Assembly: GCA_003131365.1 (NCBI GenBank)
Contig: PKVB01000190.1
Location: forward strand, 20,581 to 37,681
Direction of reading: 5' to 3'
Source: Gemmatimonadota bacterium
Lineage (GTDB): Bacteria > Gemmatimonadota > Gemmatimonadetes > Gemmatimonadales > Gemmatimonadaceae
Length of the DNA stretch: 17,101 nt
In this document: in pieces, positions 1-7,072 of the stretch
Numbering within the stretch: the first letter of the stretch is position 1
How the letters are laid out: every line of letters begins with the position of its first letter
The notes under the pieces: model-generated
What the model saw: the letters and a program-made list of their open reading frames with translations, nothing else
The model's database searches: none
What the model was told of the DNA's origin: nothing
Translations under genes and position numbers: made by a program

Positions 1-452
1 GTGTCCATGATCGCAAGCCATCGCCGGCCGTCGCGGCGCCACATTGTGACGTACCGGCCGTGACCGCTTTCCTTTCCGGCGTCGGCGCCCGTGCGGTTTA
101 CGACCCAGTACCTACCGGTGGTCGAGCCGATCTCGCCGCCGCGAAAGACGTAGGCATCGGTGGGCTCCCAATTGAGAATCGTCGTAGTGTCGGAGATGCC
201 CGGCAGATCGAACTTCCGGATCTCGTCGAATCCTTTGACCATGTTGCCGCGGTAGCGAATGCGAATCGCGTCGGGCGCATAAAAAGACATCCACCCATCG
301 ATCCCCCGAGCGTGCGTCGCGACGGCAAAATCCCGGTCGGCCGCCATCAGTGAGCTCTCTGTGGCGTCGCTCGGGGAGTCGCCGGTGTTGACCGACACCG
401 TGCACGCTGTCACCAGCGAACCAAGCGCGAGAATGACGAACGGTCGCTTCAT
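1..452 (-). CDS. Putative SnoaL/DUF4440-like lipoprotein (3' end outside window)
   Basis: An open frame starts with ATG at 452 and runs off the left edge, giving about 150 residues without a stop. The N-terminus (MKRPFVILALGSLVTAC) is a lipoprotein signal peptide: Lys2/Arg3, a hydrophobic core and a VTAC lipobox with the lipidated Cys at residue 17. The mature part (ADRDFAVATHARGIDGWMSF, then YAPDAIRIRYRG and a KGFDEIRKF segment) has the look of the NTF2-like SnoaL/DUF4440 fold, a small conical domain found in isomerases and many proteins of unknown role. A good ribosome site (AAGAGGAG) lies 8 nt before the ATG, which fixes the start. It is divergent from the SDR gene at 640. No catalytic role can be assigned. 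The family call is by pattern only; the lipoprotein call is firmer. Confidence 0.72.
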   Translation of the reverse strand, partial: MKRPFVILALGSLVTACTVSVNTGDSPSDATESSLMAADRDFAVATHARGIDGWMSFYAPDAIRIRYRGNMVKGFDEIRKFDLPGISDTTTILNWEPTDAYVFRGGEIGSTTGRYWVVNRTGADAGKESGHGRYVTMWRRDGRRWLAIMD

Positions 453-556
453 GGGTGCATCTCCTCTTGTTGTTTGCCGCGGTCCGTGCCTCGCCGAGCG
501 GTGTGCTGGCTGACGAGCTCCGGACAAAACAAATAGCAGTGGCTTCGCACGTCCGC

Positions 557-574
557 CACCACTTTCACCACTTT
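557..574. repeat. Two tandem copies of a 9-bp unit (CACCACTTT)
   Basis: CACCACTTT occurs twice head to tail at 557-565 and 566-574, followed by a related GTCACC. It lies in the divergent spacer between the lipoprotein gene and the SDR gene, just upstream of a possible -10 (TATAGG, 584-589). It could be an operator half-site pair or chance. Confidence 0.4.
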
Positions 575-639
575 GTCACCTTGTATAGGTTTGCGGTTCG
601 CGGCGGAACAGTCGCGCGCCTCATTCTGCTGGAGCGCAA

Positions 640-1452
640 ATGGCGGAAGTGTTCGGGCAGGAGCTGCTCGCGGGAAAAAATGCGATCGTCACCGGAGGCG
701 GAAGCGGCATCAACTTCGCCATTGCTCGTCGCTTCGCAACCCACGGCGCCAAGGTCGCGCTGATAGGGCGAACGAAGGAAAAGCTCGATTCCGCCGCCGA
801 CGAGATACGCAAAGCCGGCGGCACCGCTTCGGGTCACCCCGCCGATGTGCGCGACTACGATGCTCTCGCCGCGGCGATAAAATCGGCGCGCGAGACGCAC
901 GGAGAAATCGATCTCGTCGTGTGTGGGGCGGCGGGCAATTTTCCAGCGCCGGTGCTCGGGATGTCGGCGAACGGATTCAAGGCCGTCGTTGATATCGACC
1001 TGCTGGGCACGTTCAACACGTGCCGAGCGGTGTTCGAGCATCTCAGGCGGCCGGGCGCGTCGATCATCAACATCTCGGCCATGCAGGCGTTCACTCCGAT
1101 GCCGATGCAGGCGCATGTCTGCGCGGCAAAGGCGGGAGTGGACATGCTCACCAAATGCCTCGCGATCGAGTGGGGCCCGGACGGTGTGCGCGTCAACTCG
1201 ATCGCTCCCGGGGCGGTCGACGACACTGAAGGAATGAAGCGACTAGCGCCGACGCCCGAAATAAAGAAACAGGTCGTGCGGGGCATTCCTCTCAAGCGTT
1301 TCGCCACCAAGGACGAAATCGCGGATCTCGCACTGTTCCTGTCCAGCGATGCGGCCAGCTTCATCACAGGCGCCGTAGTCGTCTGCGACGGCGGACAATC
1401 GCTGGCCGGACTCGGCATCAGCATGATGGCCGCGATGCAGCCGCGCACGTGA
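640..1452 (+). CDS. SDR oxidoreductase, peroxisomal-type 2,4-dienoyl-CoA reductase-like
   Basis: A 270-residue short-chain dehydrogenase with the N-terminal cofactor motif TGGGSGI (18-24). Several segments match what is known of DECR2/PDCR-type 2,4-dienoyl-CoA reductases: CGAAGNF (95-101), DIDLLGTFN (118-126), AIEWGPDGVRVNSIAPG (175-191), and TGAVVVCDGG near the C-terminus. Such enzymes reduce 2,4-dienoyl-CoA with NADPH during beta-oxidation of unsaturated fatty acids. The usual SDR catalytic Tyr is replaced by Val160, four residues before Lys164, as expected for this subfamily, which uses other residues. The third Gly of the TGxxxGxG pattern is Asn25. A GGAG ribosome site sits about 8 nt before the ATG. 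The stop overlaps the next gene's GTG, so the two are probably co-translated. A different enoyl or acyl substrate cannot be excluded. Confidence 0.82.
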   Translation: MAEVFGQELLAGKNAIVTGGGSGINFAIARRFATHGAKVALIGRTKEKLDSAADEIRKAGGTASGHPADVRDYDALAAAIKSARETHGEIDLVVCGAAGNFPAPVLGMSANGFKAVVDIDLLGTFNTCRAVFEHLRRPGASIINISAMQAFTPMPMQAHVCAAKAGVDMLTKCLAIEWGPDGVRVNSIAPGAVDDTEGMKRLAPTPEIKKQVVRGIPLKRFATKDEIADLALFLSSDAASFITGAVVVCDGGQSLAGLGISMMAAMQPRT

Positions 1453-2039
1453 GCGAGATCCGCCGCCTCGCCGTCTTCTGTGGATCAAATCCCGGCGCGC
1501 GCCCCGAGTACGTGCAGGCAGCGCGTTCCCTCGGCAAGCTGTTGTGTGAGCGGGGAATTGGAGTTGTCTACGGAGGATCGAGCGTCGGACTGATGGCTGC
1601 ACTTGCGGACACCATGCTCGACGACCTCGGCGACATCATTGGCGTGATTCCTCGCATGCTCGTCGAGCGCGAGGTGGCGAACCGCGCGCTGACTGATCTG
1701 CGCGTTGTGGAATCAATGCATGAGCGAAAAGCGTTGATGGCCGAGCTGGCCGACGGGTTTGTCGCGCTACCCGGCGGAATCGGAACGCTGGAGGAGTTCT
1801 TCGAGATCTGGACGTGGGCCCAGCTCGGCATGCACGACAAGCCGTGCGCGTTGCTGAATGTCGCCGGTTATTTCGATCCGCTGCTCGAGTTTCTCGATCG
1901 CGCGGTAGAGGAGAAATTCGTGCGCGAAGTGCATCGGAAGATGGTGATCGTGGAGAGCGATCCCGTGGCACTGCTGTCGCGATTCGAGGCCTACGAGCCT
2001 CCGCGTGTAGTGAAATGGATCAATGCGGGGACGATCTAG
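1449..2039 (+). CDS. LOG-family (TIGR00730-type) nucleoside 5'-monophosphate phosphoribohydrolase
   Basis: A 196-residue protein with the hallmark LOG motif PGGIGTLEE (108-116), the upstream Arg93 in MHERK, and a Rossmann start (AVFCGSNPG, then VVYGGSSVGLM at 39-49). LOG proteins cleave the N-glycosidic bond of nucleotide monophosphates to release the free base. Plant and some bacterial members activate cytokinins, and others act on AMP. Arg93 and Glu116 correspond to the catalytic pair, so the enzyme looks intact and of normal length. It starts with GTG at 1449, overlapping the preceding SDR stop codon (GTGA). No strong ribosome site precedes it, consistent with translational coupling. Bacterial LOG proteins are often misnamed lysine decarboxylases; nothing here supports that activity. 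Confidence 0.9.
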   Translation: MSEIRRLAVFCGSNPGARPEYVQAARSLGKLLCERGIGVVYGGSSVGLMAALADTMLDDLGDIIGVIPRMLVEREVANRALTDLRVVESMHERKALMAELADGFVALPGGIGTLEEFFEIWTWAQLGMHDKPCALLNVAGYFDPLLEFLDRAVEEKFVREVHRKMVIVESDPVALLSRFEAYEPPRVVKWINAGTI

Positions 2040-2354
2040 CACCTCGATTCGCGTCGACTGGCATCTCTGTACGGGTCGGTGAGGGTGTCCTCTACGGCTC
2101 CAGGCTCTCGCTCGTGGCGCCACCGATCTGCAACGCGCGCCCGGGCGTCTCTCGCATCGCTAGGTCATACCGATCTCTCTGTCGCTCGTGGGTTGTCGCC
2201 TGCGAGCACACCATCACCTTCCTGTACAGGGTCGTAAGTGCGCTGGAAGTGAGACCTAGATCGCCGGCGTTGATCCTTCGCAGTCGCAGCCACGAGAACC
2301 CGCTCCGACGGACCGGCGCGATGATTTCGATCACAAGGAGCTGACGGCGAGCGA
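2040..2354. other. Convergent intergenic gap without a supported gene
   Basis: This 315-bp stretch lies between the 3' ends of the LOG gene (plus) and the Fpg-like gene (minus). No RNA gene, clear terminator with a U-run, or recognisable protein was seen. A minus-strand frame entering from inside the Fpg-like gene stays open down to 2092, but its sequence matches no family I recognise and it has no start of its own with a ribosome site. Confidence 0.6.
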
Positions 2355-3245
2355 TCAACTCCAGGTGAGCTCGTCGATGGAGCGCGGCCAATCCTGCTTG
2401 AGCAGGCGCGAGAGGGCCCGGTCCGCGAGGAGCTTGCCGTCGGTCTGGCAGCGCGGACAATAGTTGGTCTCGTTGTCGGCGTAGCGGATTCGCTGGACCG
2501 GAGTGCCGCACACCGGGCACGGTTTGCGGAACTTTCCGTGAACGGCCATGTCGTCCCGAAACGCGGTCACCTTCGCGGGGAAATCCCCTGCCGATTCTTT
2601 CCGAAGCCGGTCGGTCCACTCGATGAGCGTGGTGCGCGTCGCGTCGAACAGCCGCGCGATCTCTTCGTCGCTGAGACGCCGGGTGTGCTTGACGGGTGAC
2701 AGCCTGGCTCGATGGAGTATCTCGTCCGAGTAGGCGTTGCCGATGCCGCTGAATAGTCTTGGGTCAGTGAGAGATCGCTTTAGCGTGTGATTCTCCTGAA
2801 CCAGCCGTTCGGTAAAATGAGCGAGATCGGCATCGAGTACCTCGAGGCCGCCTCGTTCGAACTGCTCGAGCGACTGCTCCTCGCGCACTAGCCAGAGCGA
2901 GGCCCGTCGTTTCGAGCCGGCTTCCGTGAGTATGAGAGTGCCGTTGGGAAAATCGAAAGCAGCGAGCCCGATCTTCCCAGGCACCTTCGCACCCGTGGGC
3001 ACCCAGCGAAGACGGCCGGCAATCATTAGATGAATGACGAGGAAGAGATCGCCTTCGAGCTCCACGACAATGCGCTTTCCAATTCTCCGCACGCCGACGA
3101 CCCGTTTCCCGTTTGCCGCGCTGATCGGCGGATCTACTGAACGGAGCAGAAACGGCTTGGGGATACGCGTGCGCTCGAGCGGCTGTCCCACAAGACGTGA
3201 TTGGAGCGCTTCGATATAGACGGTTATGTCCGGTATCTCAGGCAT
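2355..3245 (-). CDS. Fpg/Nei-family DNA glycosylase
   Basis: A 296-residue base-excision repair enzyme of the formamidopyrimidine/endonuclease VIII family, expected to excise oxidised bases and nick the strand. It has the N-terminal catalytic PE (Pro2, Glu3), the beta-hairpin Lys57 (RRIGKR), the helix-two-turn-helix signature GIGNAYSDEIL (167-177, Asn170), and a C-terminal four-Cys zinc finger (Cys243, Cys246, Cys263, Cys266). The finger reads DNETNYCPRC, so the Arg found in classical Fpg fingers is Asn258, as I recall for a group of Fpg/Nei-like proteins separate from MutM. Substrate preference is therefore open. It begins 15 bp after the GH9 gene stop and has only a weak ribosome site, so it probably depends on upstream transcription. 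It is the last gene of the long minus-strand run. Confidence 0.9.
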   Translation of the reverse strand: MPEIPDITVYIEALQSRLVGQPLERTRIPKPFLLRSVDPPISAANGKRVVGVRRIGKRIVVELEGDLFLVIHLMIAGRLRWVPTGAKVPGKIGLAAFDFPNGTLILTEAGSKRRASLWLVREEQSLEQFERGGLEVLDADLAHFTERLVQENHTLKRSLTDPRLFSGIGNAYSDEILHRARLSPVKHTRRLSDEEIARLFDATRTTLIEWTDRLRKESAGDFPAKVTAFRDDMAVHGKFRKPCPVCGTPVQRIRYADNETNYCPRCQTDGKLLADRALSRLLKQDWPRSIDELTWS

Positions 3246-3260
3246 TTCTGCTAACGCGAA

Positions 3261-5015
3261 TCAGTGGTGCGCGGCCATTGCGGCCAGCAGATAGCTCAGA
3301 TTTGCGGTCCCATCCATGATTGGTTCATTCGTCGAGTAATCTCCGACGTCGTCGTGATAGACGATGAATCCAGTATTGAATAACGCGTATTCGTCGGGGT
3401 CGTGCAGGCTGATGCCGAGGAGATTCCTGTAGATAGAGGAATAGACGGGGCCGTCCAGCAACGCGCCCGTCAGCTCGACGTGCATCTCTTTTGCGACGAC
3501 GGAATGCGGATCGCGCGCGAAGACTCCGTCGTGTGGAAGGCCGATCACCATCGAGACCCCCCACGGATTCGCCCCGAACAGCCAGTCGAGCGCGGCCTGC
3601 TCGTACTCCCGAAACTGGTTGTCGCCTGTCATGTGGCGATACAGATACGCCTGCGTCGCGAAGGAGGCCATCAGGTTGTTCGAGCACCAGATGAACGGAA
3701 TCCCGATCCGGAATCCGTTGTCGGCGCGACTCACGACCGCAGCCAAGCCCTTCCTGTAATATTCAGCGACAATTTTCCGATCGGCCGCATTTGCGTTGCG
3801 CCAGATCTCGTTGTGTCCGTTGTTGTGCCACGGATACCACTGGTAATGTTTCGCAGTGTCTGCACCCATCCACGGAGTGACGGGCTCGCGCGACGCATAG
3901 TCGAGCGCATCGCGGAGATAGGTTCGGTCGTGCGTGAGCGCGTAGAGCTCCGCCGCGGCGAGCTCCATGTCGTCGACCCAGTTGTCTTCCTCGTAATAGT
4001 AGGGAGCGCGGCCAGGCGCCCCCTGGCAGACGCCGGGGAATTTCTTCCCGACGGCATAGGCCGACAAAGCTCTTTGGTGCAGCTTGCCGGCTAAGATCGG
4101 ATCACGCTTCCGATATATCGACGCCGCGATGGCGAATGCTGAAGCATACTTGCCCGCGGTAGATGCGAGCCCGCTCGACCTGTTCTTGTACTTGAAGAGT
4201 CCCTGCGGCCTTCCGGTGCAGGGATAGACCGGCCTCTCGTTTCCCTTTCCCCAGCCGTAGTCCGCCGAATCGGTGGTGGGAAGATCCCAGTAGGCGTGAT
4301 CGCGGTCGTCGCCAAGCTGATTGTACATCTCCGAATCGGACGGGAACATGCGCACGAGCCACTCGAGCCCGTGGCGAGCCTCGTCCAGCACGTCGGGAAT
4401 GCCATTGCTCCCGGGGAGCCCGCGCGAATCGAAGCGATCCGCAAAAGAGGCCGGGTGATCTCGGTACGCCATCAGCATTACAAACGTCGCATTGGCTGAT
4501 GTCATCACGTATTGCAGGTAGTCCGATGCATCCGCCCAGCCGCCGGTCACGGGAACGAATTTGCCGGCGCGCGCTGAGTCGTCGACCACGATACCGTCGC
4601 GTGTGTGAACCACCGTCTTGAAGAGCGGATTGAACCCTGAGCGCTGCTCGCGCATGTAGTAGAGGAGGGTATCGGCTGCGCCGGCGTAGGCGTTGTCCCT
4701 GATGCGAACGATCGGAGAGGTTACACCAGCCGCTGCTACCCGATACTCACCAGGCTTCCTGATCGACGAGAAGTCCAGTCTGTAGTTGCTGACACAGGGG
4801 CCAAACGCCTTGGCGGAAGCGGCCAGCTTCCTCAAGACTATTTTGCCCGAGCCATCAACTACGACGAAATCGCTGACCTCAAGACGTTCCAGCGCGCATA
4901 GAACTGCGATCTTGGGAGCGTCGGGCAGATAGCCGAGCTGATTGATACGGATTGCAGCCGTCGTTGGGGAGGCGGTGCCGACTTGCAACAGTGTGAGAAT
5001 CTGAATGAACGGCAT
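3261..5015 (-). CDS. Glycoside hydrolase family 9 protein with N-terminal Ig-like domain
   Basis: A 584-residue putative endo- or exo-glucanase-type enzyme. Residues about 22-105 (IRINQLGYLPDAPKIAV onward) form the CelD-type N-terminal Ig-like domain. The (alpha/alpha)6 barrel follows, with the nucleophile-side motif GGWADASDYLQYV (158-170, Asp162 and Asp165), GANPWGVSMVIG (481-492) and the C-terminal acid motif DYSTNEP (559-565, Glu564). These are the GH9 catalytic landmarks, so the enzyme appears active. The substrate (cellulose, mixed glucan, chitooligosaccharide or other) cannot be read. The N-terminus has a hydrophobic stretch (PFIQILTLLQVGTA) but no Arg or Lys, making a weak signal peptide. 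An in-frame stop 18 bp upstream of the ATG rules out a longer start. It lies 15 bp after the metallopeptidase gene. Confidence 0.88.
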   Translation of the reverse strand: MPFIQILTLLQVGTASPTTAAIRINQLGYLPDAPKIAVLCALERLEVSDFVVVDGSGKIVLRKLAASAKAFGPCVSNYRLDFSSIRKPGEYRVAAAGVTSPIVRIRDNAYAGAADTLLYYMREQRSGFNPLFKTVVHTRDGIVVDDSARAGKFVPVTGGWADASDYLQYVMTSANATFVMLMAYRDHPASFADRFDSRGLPGSNGIPDVLDEARHGLEWLVRMFPSDSEMYNQLGDDRDHAYWDLPTTDSADYGWGKGNERPVYPCTGRPQGLFKYKNRSSGLASTAGKYASAFAIAASIYRKRDPILAGKLHQRALSAYAVGKKFPGVCQGAPGRAPYYYEEDNWVDDMELAAAELYALTHDRTYLRDALDYASREPVTPWMGADTAKHYQWYPWHNNGHNEIWRNANAADRKIVAEYYRKGLAAVVSRADNGFRIGIPFIWCSNNLMASFATQAYLYRHMTGDNQFREYEQAALDWLFGANPWGVSMVIGLPHDGVFARDPHSVVAKEMHVELTGALLDGPVYSSIYRNLLGISLHDPDEYALFNTGFIVYHDDVGDYSTNEPIMDGTANLSYLLAAMAAHH

Positions 5016-5030
5016 GGGCAGACAGAACCC

Positions 5031-6239
5031 TTACCGAACGCCGGACTTTTGCGCGGCCTCAGCACGCCACCAGCGATCGAGTGCGCTGTGATCGGAGCTA
5101 GCGAGTCCGAGTTGCGTCGGCAACGCTGCTTGCAGAGTGTTCGGGTCGCGGTTCAACTGTGCGAGTGCACGAAGTCCCGTGATGCCGGCCCGCCGGTACA
5201 CTGTATCGACGATAAGCGCGCCCGTCGCGTAGAAGGCGTCCGTCTGGTCCTCGGGTGTCCCGTTCGGAATGTCGTAGCTAAGGACTTGACCGAGCGTAAG
5301 TGTGGGATGCGCGACCTGAATTTGACGAAGACGCGCATATATCTCCTGAGGAGTGCGACCACGCGAGCCGCCGAGCCATGTCGCTACACCTTCGGCAAAG
5401 AGGCTACTTCGGCTGGGGAAGGTCGGACCGAGGATCGCATGAACCAGCTCATGCACGTAGCCCTCGCCGATTCCGGGATTACCCGCGAGTACGATTCCGC
5501 CCCGAAGGCCTCGTCCGCCGCGCCCCCGATCAGCGGATGCCTCAGGAAAGAAGTCGACTCCGATGGCGCGCAGGGCTTCTTCCATCGACCCAGCAACGTA
5601 CATATCCAGGTGATTGGCCGGCACATGAAAAAGGGCTACAACTGAGTCGACGAAAGTCGAGGCATAAGAAATCTTCGCAGGATTGGGATGCTGTCCCGGC
5701 GCGTACCAGAATGTCACCTGCCCCTTCGAGCGGCGCTCCCAACCGTGCGTCAACCGCGGCAGCGCGCCTGACAATCTGAACCGAAATGGCGCCCCCGATT
5801 CGCGAACCGCATAGAGCCGCTGGAACGCCAAGGGCGAGATGTGGCCGCCGGTGCTATCTGCCCTGGCATACAACACCCTGACGACGTAGACGCTGTCACC
5901 GGGCCCGTCGGACGCGACGCCTACAATTGTCGCTGGAAAGCCCTGGTAGACGTCCGTTGTCAGGTCGCCAACGTTGCGGTCGAAATCTGTCGCCGCGCTC
6001 CAGAGTCCACGACTTCGCGCCGACGAATCAGGATTCGCGAGATATGCACGTACGAGTCGAACGACATCTCCAACGTCCGTGAACGTAGTGTCGATGCCGA
6101 AGCTTACGCTCACCGTCGGCGGCGCCACTTGAGTATGCGCTTCGTCGGTGATGACAAATGTGGCCAACACGAGAGCTGTGACAACGAGGCGCCGGAATCG
6201 GAGTACGTGTCGGCTCAGAATTGCGATCATGGATGTCAT
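5031..6239 (-). CDS. Secreted gluzincin-like (peptidase MA type) metallopeptidase
   Basis: A 402-residue protein with an Arg-rich start (SRHVLRFRR), a hydrophobic core (about 18-30) and a likely signal-peptide cleavage near residue 37. Zinc-peptidase residues are visible: GYVHELVHAI contains HExxH (His263, Glu264, His267), and FAEGVATWLGG supplies a downstream Glu283 as probable third zinc ligand, the arrangement of gluzincin or peptidase-MA-like domains. The region before it (about 45-165) resembles a NTF2-like or beta-rich segment but is not assigned. I do not recognise a named family, and the substrate is unknown. ATG at 6239 is used; Met4 at 6230 is an equal alternative, as neither has a clear ribosome site. 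It lies 25 bp after the PIG-L gene and 15 bp before the GH9 gene. Confidence 0.78.
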   Translation of the reverse strand: MTSMIAILSRHVLRFRRLVVTALVLATFVITDEAHTQVAPPTVSVSFGIDTTFTDVGDVVRLVRAYLANPDSSARSRGLWSAATDFDRNVGDLTTDVYQGFPATIVGVASDGPGDSVYVVRVLYARADSTGGHISPLAFQRLYAVRESGAPFRFRLSGALPRLTHGWERRSKGQVTFWYAPGQHPNPAKISYASTFVDSVVALFHVPANHLDMYVAGSMEEALRAIGVDFFPEASADRGRGGRGLRGGIVLAGNPGIGEGYVHELVHAILGPTFPSRSSLFAEGVATWLGGSRGRTPQEIYARLRQIQVAHPTLTLGQVLSYDIPNGTPEDQTDAFYATGALIVDTVYRRAGITGLRALAQLNRDPNTLQAALPTQLGLASSDHSALDRWWRAEAAQKSGVR

Positions 6240-6264
6240 TGAGTGGGTATCAGTCTACGTGACC

Positions 6265-7053
6265 TCACGGAAGCGAATCAAGTACTCGGCGTTTTGCAAA
6301 TGGATCGATGTCGAAGGCGACCGCCCTACCCTTACCAGATATCGCTCCCCGCACCGTCGAGAGTGCGTCGTAGTAATCGAGATACTTGAATGAGGAGATC
6401 TTTCCTCCGATGAATTCGTATTTGGTTACGGCTTCCCACCACTGCGCGATCTCGTCGCTGACTCCAACATAGATGTAGGGAGAGAACGATTCCGCGTCCT
6501 CCCAGTTGTCGGCGTAATAAATCCCGCGAACACCTCGGTGTGCAGGATGCGGGGTCACGACTCCCTCGAGGGAAGCGAGGAGCACTGCGTCCTGGACGAT
6601 CAGGCTCGTGTTGGCGTGATCCTTATGGATGCTGTGAGACCAATGAGTGATGATGTAGGTCGGCTTGACCGTGCGGATCACGTCGGCGACGTATCTGCGA
6701 GCGGCTTCATCATTGGGGATCTCTCCGTCGCGATATGGCGCGAAGATCGTCTCGGCGCCGATTACCGAATCCGCGGCGAGCGCCTCGCGGCGCTTCTGCG
6801 CTCCGTACACGCCGGGCGAGAGTCGAGGATTGCCGCCTTCGCCGAGCGTCATCTGGAGAATAACCACGCGGTCGCCGAGCTTGTGCTGCTTGATGAGCAC
6901 GGCACCGGCGGTGAGCTCCATATCGCCGGCGTGGGCACCGATGGCGAGAATTGTCCTCGCCGGGACTGTCGATGCTTGCGCATGAATCTGTCGCGGTGGC
7001 GCGAAAAGAGCGCCGGCGACGGCAAACAATAAACCTGCGCCTCGGACAATCAT
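6265..7053 (-). CDS. PIG-L/LmbE-like deacetylase family protein, exported, atypical active site
   Basis: A 262-residue protein of the PIG-L/LmbE family, whose members remove N-acetyl groups from GlcNAc-type sugars with a zinc ion. The start at 7053 gives a clean signal peptide (MIVRGAGLLFAVAGALFAPP, cleavage probably after HAQA), whereas the frame's first Met at 7152 lies inside egtA. Family motifs are AIGAHAGDMELTAGA in place of the usual AHPDDxE box (His41, Asp44, Glu46) and THWSHSIHKDHANTS (His140, His143, Asp145, His146). By comparison with MshB, His41, Asp44 and a later His would bind zinc, but the catalytic-base Asp is Gly43. Export argues against a role in cytosolic thiol synthesis despite the family link to mycothiol and bacillithiol deacetylases. 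It sits 19 bp after egtA. Confidence 0.82.
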   Translation of the reverse strand: MIVRGAGLLFAVAGALFAPPRQIHAQASTVPARTILAIGAHAGDMELTAGAVLIKQHKLGDRVVILQMTLGEGGNPRLSPGVYGAQKRREALAADSVIGAETIFAPYRDGEIPNDEAARRYVADVIRTVKPTYIITHWSHSIHKDHANTSLIVQDAVLLASLEGVVTPHPAHRGVRGIYYADNWEDAESFSPYIYVGVSDEIAQWWEAVTKYEFIGGKISSFKYLDYYDALSTVRGAISGKGRAVAFDIDPFAKRRVLDSLP

Positions 7054-7072
7054 TGGATCAAATGTGGTTGGC

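Noticed and set aside
2092..2619. 175-residue minus-strand open frame covering the 2040-2354 gap
   Set aside because: Half of it overlaps the Fpg-like gene on the same strand in another frame and is Arg/Pro-rich shadow sequence; the part in the gap matches no family and has no ribosome site.
6265..7053. Mycothiol or bacillithiol deacetylase (MshB/BshB)
   Set aside because: The protein has a signal peptide and lacks the base Asp, and no glycosyltransferase or cysteine ligase of those pathways is nearby.
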